A DNA stretch of 64,000 bases from JADKIH01 sp043747595 (lineage in GTDB: Bacteria; Bacteroidota; Bacteroidia; AKYH767-A; 2013-40CM-41-45), in the NCBI GenBank assembly GCA_043747595.1, contig JAYTOX010000033.1, forward strand, positions 1 through 64,000, written 5' to 3'. The position numbers and the translations under genes were made by a program. The notes below the pieces were generated by a model. That model was not told the DNA's origin. It did no database searches and was given only the letters and a program-made list of their open reading frames with translations. Below are positions 35,505 through 42,692 of this stretch, piece by piece (positions within the stretch are counted from its first letter, which is position 1; each line of letters opens with the position of its first letter).

Positions 35505-38117
35505 TTACTTCGCACCAACAATTTTTTTAATCTCGTTGAGTTTGTTCAGCGCTTGTAAGGGAGTAAGATGATCTATGTCGATGTTTTGAATCTCTTCTCG
35601 AATTTGTTCAAGAACCGGATCATCTAATTTGAAAAAACTCAACTGAACATCATTTGAAGCAAGCGATTTTTTTAAGTTAGCCGGTTCAGTACGCGACGCT
35701 TCGAGCTGCTTCAACATTTCTTGCGCTCTATTAACAACTCTGGAAGGAATTCCTGCCATCTTCGCTACATGAATTCCAAAAGAGTGTTCGCTGCCTCCTT
35801 GAACTAGTTTTCGTAAAAAGACAACAGTATTCGTAAGCTCTTTTACAGTAACATGAAAGTTCCGAATACGAGGAAAGAGCACTTCCATTTCATTCAACTC
35901 ATGATAGTGAGTCGCAAATAATGTTTTAGCACGTGTACTTCCGTTTTCATGAAGATATTCGGCAATAGCCCACGCAATACTAATTCCGTCGTAAGTAGAA
36001 GTACCTCGACCAATTTCATCGAGTAAAATCAAACTACGATCTGAAATATTATGAAGGATGCTGGCAGTTTCATTCATCTCAACCATAAAAGTTGATTCAC
36101 CACTAGAAATATTATCGCTCGCTCCTACTCTGGTAAAAATCTTTTCTACAATGCCAATTTCAGCAGCAGAAGCCGGAACAAAACTTCCTGTTTGCGCCAT
36201 CAAAGTAATCAAGGCTGTTTGTCGAAGAATGGCCGACTTACCCGACATATTGGGACCGGTGATCATTAATATTTGCTGGCCTTCAGGATCTAAATAAATA
36301 TCGTTTGCAATAAACTTTTCTCCTTCCGGCAATTGCTTTTCAATTACAGGATGACGTCCGTTTTTTATGTCGATGATTTTTGAATCATTTACATGAGGCC
36401 TAACATAATTATTTTTTAGTGCAGTAGTAGAAAATGACAGCAAACAATCAAGACGCGCAATTAACGATGCGTTCAATTGTATTGGCTGAATGTATTCTAT
36501 AATTGCTTGAACAAGATCATTGAATAAGTTTGTTTCGAGCGCCAGAATTTTTTCCTCCGCGCCTAAAATTTTTTCTTCATATATTTTTAACTCTTCCGTA
36601 ATATATCTTTCAGCATTTGTTAAAGTTTGCTTCCTCGTCCATTCAGCAGGAACTTTGTCTTTGTGCGTATGCGTTACTTCAATGTAATAACCGTAAACAT
36701 TGTTGAAACCTACTTTCAACGAGGTGATTCCTGTTTTTTCTGCTTCTCGCTGTTGCATCTGAAGCAAATAATCTTTTCCATGCAAGGCAATATCACGCAA
36801 TTCATCTAACTCAACATTTACCCCTTGATTTATTACGCCTCCTTTATGAACCAATACAGGAGCATCGGAATGAAGTTCTTTAATAATTCGATCTTTGATA
36901 ATCGAACAAGTATTTAATTGATCGGCAATAATACGAATCGCTTTATTTTCCGTATTCAAACACGACTCACGAACCGATTGAACCATTTCTAATGCGCGAC
37001 GAAGTTGTTGTACTTCTCGAGGTGAAATTTTTCCCAGGGCAACTTTTGAAATCAATCGTTCTAAATCGCCTACTTGTTTTAAATGATTTTCAACGATCGA
37101 CGAAAATTCCGGATGATCGAGAAAATAAGTAACAGCATTTTGTCGCTCTTCAATAACAGCAGCATCTTTTAAAGGAAGAAGCAACCATCTTTTTAGCAAT
37201 CGACCGCCCATAGGAGTAACTGTATGATCGATAACATCTATAAGAGCGACTGCATTTTCGTGACTACTATCGATCAACTCCAGATTTCTAATAGTAAATT
37301 TATCGAGCCAAACATAAAGATCTTCATCAATGCGAGCAATACCGCTGATGTGTTTTAATTGTTCTTGACGAGTATCCGAAACATAATGCATGGCAGCACC
37401 GGCAGCAATAATTGCAAGTGGCATTTCTTCAATTCCAAATCCTTTGAGCGACACCATTCCGAAATGTTTCAACAATAGCTCACGCGTATAATCTTCTTTA
37501 AACACCCACTCGTCGATCGAAAAATTATAGAACCGAGAATATTTTTCAGCAATTTCTTTTCTGAACGATTTAGAATAGACTATTTCATTTGGATTAAAAT
37601 TCTGTAATAATTTTTCAATGTAATTTTCATTGCCTTGTGCAACTAAAAATTCACCTGTGCTAATATCGATAAAAGCGATGCCGATCGAATTGCCGTCGAA
37701 GTGTAATGAGGCAAGAAAATTATTTTTTTTATGATCGAGAATTTTGTCGTTGTAAGAAACTCCGGGGCTTACTAATTCCGTTACGCCTCTTTTGACGATG
37801 GTTTTAGTCAGCTTAGGATCTTCTAACTGATCGCAAATAGCTACACGCAGACCGGCTCGTACAAGGCGAGGCAGATACGTATCGAGCGAATGATGCGGGA
37901 AGCCGGCCAATTCGATAAACGCAGCGCTGCCATTGGCTCTACGCGTAAGAACGATTCCTAAGATTCCGGCTGCTTTGATAGCATCTGCTCCAAAAGTTTC
38001 ATAAAAATCGCCGACGCGAAATAGTAATAGCGCCTCAGGGTATTTAGCCTTGATGCCATAATACTGTTTCATAAGTGGTGTTTCAACGACACCTGTTTTT
38101 GTTTCTTCCTTCAACAA
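35505..38117 (-). CDS. mutS: DNA mismatch repair protein MutS
   Basis: Mismatch recognition ATPase of methyl-independent mismatch repair, 870 residues, the usual MutS1 length. The mismatch-probing Phe-x-Glu lies in GDFYETFGADA near the N-terminus. Connector, lever (about 270-560) and clamp domains follow, then the ATPase: Walker A GPNMSGKSA, Walker B LILLDEIGRGTSTYDG and ATHYHELNEME, and a C-terminal helical tail. No ATG precedes the conserved ETPLMKQY start, so I accept a TTG start; a second TTG lies directly before it. It is divergent from the SpoU methyltransferase gene with only 32 bp between the start codons, so each promoter must overlap the other gene or be very short. Confidence 0.95.
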   Translation of the reverse strand: MLKEETKTGVVETPLMKQYYGIKAKYPEALLLFRVGDFYETFGADAIKAAGILGIVLTRRANGSAAFIELAGFPHHSLDTYLPRLVRAGLRVAICDQLEDPKLTKTIVKRGVTELVSPGVSYNDKILDHKKNNFLASLHFDGNSIGIAFIDISTGEFLVAQGNENYIEKLLQNFNPNEIVYSKSFRKEIAEKYSRFYNFSIDEWVFKEDYTRELLLKHFGMVSLKGFGIEEMPLAIIAAGAAMHYVSDTRQEQLKHISGIARIDEDLYVWLDKFTIRNLELIDSSHENAVALIDVIDHTVTPMGGRLLKRWLLLPLKDAAVIEERQNAVTYFLDHPEFSSIVENHLKQVGDLERLISKVALGKISPREVQQLRRALEMVQSVRESCLNTENKAIRIIADQLNTCSIIKDRIIKELHSDAPVLVHKGGVINQGVNVELDELRDIALHGKDYLLQMQQREAEKTGITSLKVGFNNVYGYYIEVTHTHKDKVPAEWTRKQTLTNAERYITEELKIYEEKILGAEEKILALETNLFNDLVQAIIEYIQPIQLNASLIARLDCLLSFSTTALKNNYVRPHVNDSKIIDIKNGRHPVIEKQLPEGEKFIANDIYLDPEGQQILMITGPNMSGKSAILRQTALITLMAQTGSFVPASAAEIGIVEKIFTRVGASDNISSGESTFMVEMNETASILHNISDRSLILLDEIGRGTSTYDGISIAWAIAEYLHENGSTRAKTLFATHYHELNEMEVLFPRIRNFHVTVKELTNTVVFLRKLVQGGSEHSFGIHVAKMAGIPSRVVNRAQEMLKQLEASRTEPANLKKSLASNDVQLSFFKLDDPVLEQIREEIQNIDIDHLTPLQALNKLNEIKKIVGAK

Positions 38118-38149
38118 GTTTTTGCTTCTTTGCAGTAATTAATAAATCT

Positions 38150-38686
38150 ATGCGCAAGATACAAAATGAAGACTTGGGTCGGTTAACTGTTGATGATTTT
38201 AAAAGTGCTCAAAAACGGCCAATTATAATCGTGCTCGACGATGTGCGAAGTCTGAACAATATCGGTTCGGTTTTTAGAACGGCTGATGCTTTTCGGTGCA
38301 CAGCTATTTATTTATGCGGAATTACGGCCACACCTCCGCATCGAGAAATACATAAAACAGCCTTGGGAGCAGAAGATTCAGTTGAATGGAAATATGAAAA
38401 AGACATCGTTTCTGCTATCAATCAACTAAAAAAAGATGGCTATAAAATCGTTGGCATAGAACAAGCAGAAGGAGGCGTGATGCTAGATGCGTTTGAAATA
38501 GATGGAAACGAAAAATATGCGTTTATTTTTGGCCATGAAATTCACGGCGTAAGCGATCAGGCATTGGCTCTTTGTGATACAGCTATCGAAATACCGCAAG
38601 ACGGAACAAAACATTCACTCAATATTTCAGTGTGCGCAGGAATTGTAATGTGGGATTATGTTTTGAAAACGAAAAAAAGCAGTTAA
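38150..38686 (+). CDS. SpoU/TrmH-family RNA 2'-O-methyltransferase
   Basis: SAM-dependent RNA ribose methyltransferase with the SPOUT knot, 178 residues from the ATG at MRKIQNEDLGR; a longer frame that begins inside mutS is rejected. Motif 1 is DDVRSLNNIGSVFRTADAF, motif 2 IFGHEIHGVS and motif 3 EIPQDGTKHSLNISVCAGI. There is no extra RNA-binding domain, so the target (tRNA or rRNA) is uncertain. Its last 29 coding bases are repeated perfectly 1,080 bp downstream, beyond a toxin-antitoxin pair; the present C-terminus KTKKSS would be KTKK in the displaced version. Confidence 0.9.
   Translation: MRKIQNEDLGRLTVDDFKSAQKRPIIIVLDDVRSLNNIGSVFRTADAFRCTAIYLCGITATPPHREIHKTALGAEDSVEWKYEKDIVSAINQLKKDGYKIVGIEQAEGGVMLDAFEIDGNEKYAFIFGHEIHGVSDQALALCDTAIEIPQDGTKHSLNISVCAGIVMWDYVLKTKKSS
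38649..38677 (+). repeat. 29-bp direct repeat, copy 1 (3' end of the SpoU gene)
   Basis: Begins TGTGGGATTATG and ends AAACGAAAAAA. It encodes the end of MWDYVLKTKK. Identical to 39729-39757. Together the two copies bracket the toxin-antitoxin module. Confidence 0.9.
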
Positions 38687-38853
38687 GAAGTTAAGATTTA
38701 ATCGCACTATTTTAAAACCTTATTGACGCAAAATTATAACAAACTTAAATTTGAAGTGAAAAGAATAATAGAACAAGGAGTATATCGAAGCTGAGCAAAG
38801 GCTACAAGACAAGTGCAATTTTAATGTTTACTTCGTATACAATCAATTCACTT

Positions 38854-39159
38854 TTATAATTTAATTGAAAGTAATAATTGACCTCCTAGGCCAAGTTCTA
38901 CAATTTTTTGAAGTGTTGAGATTCGTACCTCCTTAATATTATTCTCAATCTTCGAAATGTAGGATTTTGTAGTTCCAACTTTTTCTGCCAGCTCAGCTTG
39001 AGTCATGCCTTTTAATACCCGAGCTTCGTGAATTAATGCTCCAAGCTTAAAATTTTCGTAGCCCGCCTCAAGCTGATCGCGTTTTGCAACTCCACGCTTT
39101 CCATAGTGAACTTCTTTAAATTGATCGAGCGTTAATATGTTACTTTTTTTCGCTTTCAT
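38854..39159 (-). CDS. XRE-family antitoxin (HigA-like)
   Basis: A 101-residue antitoxin with a helix-turn-helix domain: GALIHEARVLKGMTQAELAEKVGTTKSYISKIENNI is a classic Cro/CI-type HTH. The N-terminal LTLDQFKEVHYGKRG probably helps wrap the toxin. It is encoded after the toxin and overlaps it by 20 bp, the toxin-first order typical of HigBA. It should neutralise the toxin and repress the operon, most likely by binding the palindrome upstream of the toxin gene. Confidence 0.9.
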   Translation of the reverse strand: MKAKKSNILTLDQFKEVHYGKRGVAKRDQLEAGYENFKLGALIHEARVLKGMTQAELAEKVGTTKSYISKIENNIKEVRISTLQKIVELGLGGQLLLSIKL

Positions 39160-39409
39160 ATTCCTTTTTAATTTTTAATGCTTTATCAATTTCATTTTTT
39201 GGTGTTTTCTGTGACTTCTTTTGAAAACCATTTGCTAGTACGACTAATTGACCTTGATCGAAAAAACAAAAAATATGAAAGATATCTCTACCCTTTTGAA
39301 TTCGTATTTCATAAAGCCCGTCTGTGTTCTCGATATGTTTGAGATAGCTTTCAGGAATTTTTTGAAGGTCTTCAATTAATTCAAAAGTCCAAATAATCTT
39401 ATCTTTCAC
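39140..39409 (-). CDS. RelE/HigB-like type II toxin
   Basis: An 89-residue protein of the RelE/ParE superfamily (phage Gp49-like/HigB branch). The conserved core GLYEIRIQKGRDIFHIFCFFDQGQ, then VVLANGFQKKSQKTPKNEIDKAL, is diagnostic; many members cleave mRNA at the ribosome. It is followed by an overlapping antitoxin gene and preceded by a palindrome-overlapped promoter. The pair lies between two copies of a 29-bp repeat, so it appears to be an inserted module. Confidence 0.9.
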   Translation of the reverse strand: MKDKIIWTFELIEDLQKIPESYLKHIENTDGLYEIRIQKGRDIFHIFCFFDQGQLVVLANGFQKKSQKTPKNEIDKALKIKKEYESEKK

Positions 39410-39493
39410 TTTTCTTCTCTGCTTTTCAAAGAAATTTTGAAAGTAATCTTTGTAAAAAACGACTGCCGGAACTTCCTCTTAATGCTCACCTTG

Positions 39494-39524
39494 CAAAGAT
39501 AATCATAGTTGTACTTAAGTGCAA
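39494..39524 (-). promoter_or_regulatory. Promoter of the toxin-antitoxin operon
   Basis: On the minus strand TTG (39524-39522), a 20-base spacer and TATCTTTG (39501-39494) form a full Bacteroidota promoter. Expected start near 39489 gives a leader of about 80 bases before the toxin ATG. Confidence 0.65.
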
Positions 39525-39528
39525 CTAT
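39505..39528. promoter_or_regulatory. 24-bp palindromic operator in the toxin-antitoxin promoter
   Basis: ATAGTTG, one unmatched base, ACTTAAGT, one unmatched base and CAACTAT form a palindrome with a single mismatched pair. It covers the -33 element and most of the spacer, the position expected for autorepression by the HTH antitoxin. Confidence 0.7.
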
Positions 39529-39728
39529 TTTAAAATAAAATTATTGCTAAAGCAAAATATGAATTTGAAAAAACCTAAAACAAAATAAAATACTTTAGTA
39601 ATTATTTCGACTCTCTTATATATTTTAATAGCTAATAATAGCTTCTTATATTCTCGGAACACAATAGAGCCGGTTGAATGCATAGACATGCACTCTTCAT
39701 ACTACCTTCCGCAGCGGCTGCATTCTAC

Positions 39729-39757
39729 TGTGGGATTATGTTTTGAAAACGAAAAAA
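39729..39757 (+). repeat. 29-bp direct repeat, copy 2 (displaced SpoU gene end)
   Basis: Identical to 38649-38677. Read in the same frame it gives WDYVLKTKK followed directly by TAA, so it looks like the original 3' end of the methyltransferase gene, now separated from the gene by 1,080 bp. Confidence 0.9.
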
Positions 39758-39777
39758 TAAAAATCATTCATAATAAA

Positions 39778-39809
39778 AAAGGAGTAACAGCCTTAGCCAT
39801 TACTCCTTT
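39778..39809. terminator. Bidirectional terminator
   Basis: AAAGGAGTAA (39778-39787) and TTACTCCTTT (39800-39809) are perfect 10-bp arms around a 12-base loop, with A-rich sequence before and T-rich after, so it can work in both directions. It serves the OmpA gene on the minus strand and, originally, the SpoU gene, whose displaced end lies only 21 bp upstream. Confidence 0.75.
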
Positions 39810-39833
39810 GTAATTATTTTTTTCGCTTTGTTG

Positions 39834-41309
39834 TTATTCTACTACTGAAAAATCGACACGACGATTAATTGGATGTTTGCCGGTGATAGGATCATTTTTA
39901 CCAAGTGTTGAAGTACTTAAACGAGCCGGATCAATATTGAAACGTTTTACTAAATGCTTTTTCACTGCTTCAGCACGACGTTGTCCTAATTTAATATTGT
40001 ATTCCACACTTGCTCGTAAGTCACAGTTTCCTGTAAGTAAAAACTTCACATCAGGATTCTTTTTCATTACCAATGCAATGTCGGCAAGTGTCTCATCATA
40101 CTTCTTCTGAATCACATCGCTGTTCAAATCGAAGAAGATCGAAGGAAGATAACCGTTTGAAGCCATCACCGACGACTCTCCGCCTTTTCTAACACCCGGA
40201 CCATTTTGAATTGTCACTCCTTGATTATTAATCAAGCTACCTTTAGCAGTACTTGGTTCCATGTCTTTTGTGTCAGGAATTCCGTCACCATCGCTATCTA
40301 TTTCTCGTCCTGCTGCATCTACTTTAGCCATCTTAGCAGAGAACGGTTCAGAATCTTTGATATCCGGAACACCGTCACCATCAGAATCGATCGACGTACC
40401 ATCGCCATATACTTTTGTTCCTTCAGGAGTGTCAGGTTCTTTATCAAATATATCTGCTACTCCATCTTTGTCGCTGTCTTTTGTCATAAGATCAACCTTA
40501 TCTTTCATATCGTAAAGATCGGCATACACACTGTGCAACGGATTGTACCATTCGGCCACGTGCTCTTTTTTACCTATATGATATGTCAATCCAACATTCA
40601 TGTAAGAGTAGTCATCATTTTCCGATAACAAACGATACCAACCATCCAATTTGTCGAAGTTCGTTGTACGCAAGGAATATTCTCCTGTAATCGAGAAATG
40701 TTTTGAGATTCGATATTTAACACCTAGTGTAAAAGGAATTACAAGTTCAGAACTGTTTTGATACGATTGCTGACGGATAGAATCGGTTTGAACATAATAA
40801 CCCGATGTGTATGTTAATCCTCCGTCTTTAGAAACATGCGGATTGTATTTAATAATTCCTGCTCCAACCGATGCATAGATTGCAAGATTAGGAGTACGTT
40901 TCAAAAAAGAAATATTACCTAGTTGAAAGAAGGCGTTGATAGTTACATCGTACAACAAATCGGTATGATAACGATATTGCGGTTTGTTCGAATCGATGCC
41001 GCTCATTTTGCCGGTAATAAATTTTCCTTGAATGGCAAAAGAGTGAGTTAAGAATTTAGAGATATCGAAACCGAAAGCTAATTCTCGTTTCACATTAGCA
41101 GCAGAAATTGTACTTGCAGAAATATCAGTATTCGGATATGTAAGTCCTATGTGGCCTGATATATCCCAATTATTGAAATGGCTTATGTACGGCATTTTGT
41201 CGCTCTTAATGCTCACATGCGCACTGTCGCGAGTTACGACCGATTGAGCAGAAATAGTTTTGGCGCTACCTGTTACCAGCAGTGCAAAGAGGATAGTAAA
41301 AATTCTCAT
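39834..41309 (-). CDS. OmpA-family outer-membrane protein with thrombospondin type-3 repeats
   Basis: A 491-residue protein that anchors the outer membrane to peptidoglycan. I start it at MRIFTILFALLVTGSAKTISAQ because the promoter lies inside the longer frame. An N-terminal beta-barrel-like region (about 40-285) is followed by Asp-rich calcium repeats DSDKDGVADIFDKEPDTPEG, DSDGDGVPDIKDSEP and DSDGDGIPDTKDMEP. The OmpA domain (about 375-490) has FFDLNSDVIQKKYDETL, LTGNCDLRASVEYNIKLGQRRAEAVKKHL with the peptidoglycan-binding Asp and Arg, and NRRVDFSVVE. Confidence 0.93.
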   Translation of the reverse strand: MRIFTILFALLVTGSAKTISAQSVVTRDSAHVSIKSDKMPYISHFNNWDISGHIGLTYPNTDISASTISAANVKRELAFGFDISKFLTHSFAIQGKFITGKMSGIDSNKPQYRYHTDLLYDVTINAFFQLGNISFLKRTPNLAIYASVGAGIIKYNPHVSKDGGLTYTSGYYVQTDSIRQQSYQNSSELVIPFTLGVKYRISKHFSITGEYSLRTTNFDKLDGWYRLLSENDDYSYMNVGLTYHIGKKEHVAEWYNPLHSVYADLYDMKDKVDLMTKDSDKDGVADIFDKEPDTPEGTKVYGDGTSIDSDGDGVPDIKDSEPFSAKMAKVDAAGREIDSDGDGIPDTKDMEPSTAKGSLINNQGVTIQNGPGVRKGGESSVMASNGYLPSIFFDLNSDVIQKKYDETLADIALVMKKNPDVKFLLTGNCDLRASVEYNIKLGQRRAEAVKKHLVKRFNIDPARLSTSTLGKNDPITGKHPINRRVDFSVVE

Positions 41310-41366
41310 TGTGCAGATTGTTGTTTCTAAGCCGAAAGCCCTATTGGACGTGGGATTGACGGTATG

Positions 41367-41396
41367 CAAATTTAAGAAACCATTCTTCAAATGCAA
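41367..41396 (-). promoter_or_regulatory. Promoter of the OmpA gene
   Basis: On the minus strand TTG (41396-41394), 19 bases and TAAATTTG (41374-41367) match the consensus exactly. The start near 41362 gives a leader of about 53 bases and rules out the upstream ATG at 41396. Confidence 0.65.
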
Positions 41397-41413
41397 GTCA
41401 TTTTGGTGGAAAG

Positions 41414-42073
41414 CTATTCTTGAATATCCGATAAAAAGACACGATGGATGCCCGGAGAAAAGTCTTTTTTGAGCAATTCCAATATTTTCTCATAATGCTC
41501 TTCCACATTTACGAAATCGATCTGGTTCGTATCGATCACTACAATTGGGAAACCACTTTGCTGCTTAAAAAACTCCCAGTATCCTTTTTCTAGACTTTCA
41601 AGGTAGTCGTCGGTGATATTTTTTTCATATTCTCTGCCGCGCTTTTCAATATTTTTCCTCAACTCAGAAACATCTTTATGCAAGTATATAAGAATATCCG
41701 GTTTTGGTAAATGAGGGTTTATAATATGAAAAAGTCGTTGATACAGCTGATTTTCGTCGTTTTTAAGAGTGATCGTCGCAAAAATAAGCGACTTACTCAA
41801 TAAATAATCGGAAATGGTTTGCTGACGAAAAAGTTCGCGTGGCGCCAACTCATCGTTTAGCTGTTGGTAACGATCGGCCAAAAAAGAAAGCTCGAGCGGA
41901 AAAGCATACCGTTGCGGTTGCTCATAAAATAACGGCAAAAAAGGATTGTCGGCAAAACGTTCGAGCACCAATTTACCATTATGATCGTCGGCCAAACGAG
42001 TAGCAAGCGATGTTTTTCCGGTACCGATGTTCCCTTCCACAACAATGTAATCGTATTTTAACTTTTTGGTCAT
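41414..42073 (-). CDS. Deoxynucleoside kinase (dCK/dGK-type)
   Basis: Salvage-pathway kinase that phosphorylates deoxyadenosine, deoxyguanosine or deoxycytidine, 219 residues. P-loop VEGNIGTGKTSLATRLA, the substrate Glu/Arg region ERFADNPFLPLFYEQPQRYAFPLELSFLADRYQQL, PDILIYLHKDVSELRKNIEKRGREYEKNI (lid) and a C-terminal VVIDTNQIDF. Specificity cannot be decided. It lies 46 bp after folK on the same strand; the pairing of folK and a deoxynucleoside kinase near sppA is common in Bacteroidota. Confidence 0.92.
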   Translation of the reverse strand: MTKKLKYDYIVVEGNIGTGKTSLATRLADDHNGKLVLERFADNPFLPLFYEQPQRYAFPLELSFLADRYQQLNDELAPRELFRQQTISDYLLSKSLIFATITLKNDENQLYQRLFHIINPHLPKPDILIYLHKDVSELRKNIEKRGREYEKNITDDYLESLEKGYWEFFKQQSGFPIVVIDTNQIDFVNVEEHYEKILELLKKDFSPGIHRVFLSDIQE

Positions 42074-42119
42074 CGGCTATTTTTGCTCGGCGAAAATCGT
42101 GTTAAAAACTCAATTCTTT

Positions 42120-42605
42120 TCAATGTTCATAAATATAAACGTCCGATTTATCAGTGGTTTGCATCAGCAGCTCTTTATTCGACAGTTGAAAAAGCGGATG
42201 AACAAAGTCCGGCAGCACCTCACACAATGGAATTAGTGTAAATCGTCGGTCTTGAATGTGAGGATGCGGAACAGTCAAACGCTCGCTTTGAATAATTTCC
42301 TTGCCCAAATAAAGTAGATCGAGGTCGATCGTTCGTGCCGCCCATTTAGCGGTGCGAGTACGGCCAATTTCACTTTCTATTTTTAGAAGCTCTTCTAAAA
42401 TACAAAATGCATCTTTTTCAGAATTTACAACCACAACTTTATTCAAAAAATCATCTTGGTCGGTATTACCCCAAGGCGCAGTTCGGTAAACGTTCGACTG
42501 TAACAGGATAGAGCTAAAAGAGAGAAGAATCTTCTCCTCTGCCAGTTGCAAATTATGGAAACGATCACCCAGATTAGACCCCAATAAAATTACAGCCGGA
42601 TTCAT
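42120..42605 (-). CDS. folK: 2-amino-4-hydroxy-6-hydroxymethyldihydropteridine pyrophosphokinase
   Basis: Folate biosynthesis enzyme (HPPK) that transfers pyrophosphate from ATP to the hydroxymethyl-dihydropterin. I use the ATG at MNPAVILLGSNLGDR, since LGSNLGDR is the conserved N-terminus; an in-frame ATG 42 bp upstream would add residues foreign to the family. YRTAPWGNTDQDDFLN, EIGRTRTAKWAARTIDLDLLYLG with the Mg-binding Asp-x-Asp and VPHPHIQDRRFTLIPL are all in place. 161 residues, normal length. First gene of a leftward pair with the kinase, divergent from sppA. Confidence 0.93.
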   Translation of the reverse strand: MNPAVILLGSNLGDRFHNLQLAEEKILLSFSSILLQSNVYRTAPWGNTDQDDFLNKVVVVNSEKDAFCILEELLKIESEIGRTRTAKWAARTIDLDLLYLGKEIIQSERLTVPHPHIQDRRFTLIPLCEVLPDFVHPLFQLSNKELLMQTTDKSDVYIYEH

Positions 42606-42692
42606 TTTATTTTTTTTCAAACCTAACGCATTATTTAGGAAACACAAAGCAATAACTTATAACTTTACGCACTCAAAATAAAAGACATCACT

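Noticed and set aside
38075..38149. Longer N-terminus for the SpoU methyltransferase
   Set aside because: The added residues are hydrophobic and overlap the mutS start; the family starts at MRKIQNEDL.
38687..39728. Integron cassette with attC site around the toxin-antitoxin pair
   Set aside because: Two GTTAAG sequences at the left junction recall attC core sites, but the required paired core sites and imperfect stem are not present.
41310..41396. Upstream ATG for the OmpA protein
   Set aside because: The ATG at 41396 lies at the -33 element of a perfect promoter, while MRIFTILFAL gives a proper signal peptide.
42606..42647. Upstream ATG for folK
   Set aside because: Adds residues not found in HPPK, whose conserved LGSNLGDR begins five residues after the chosen Met.
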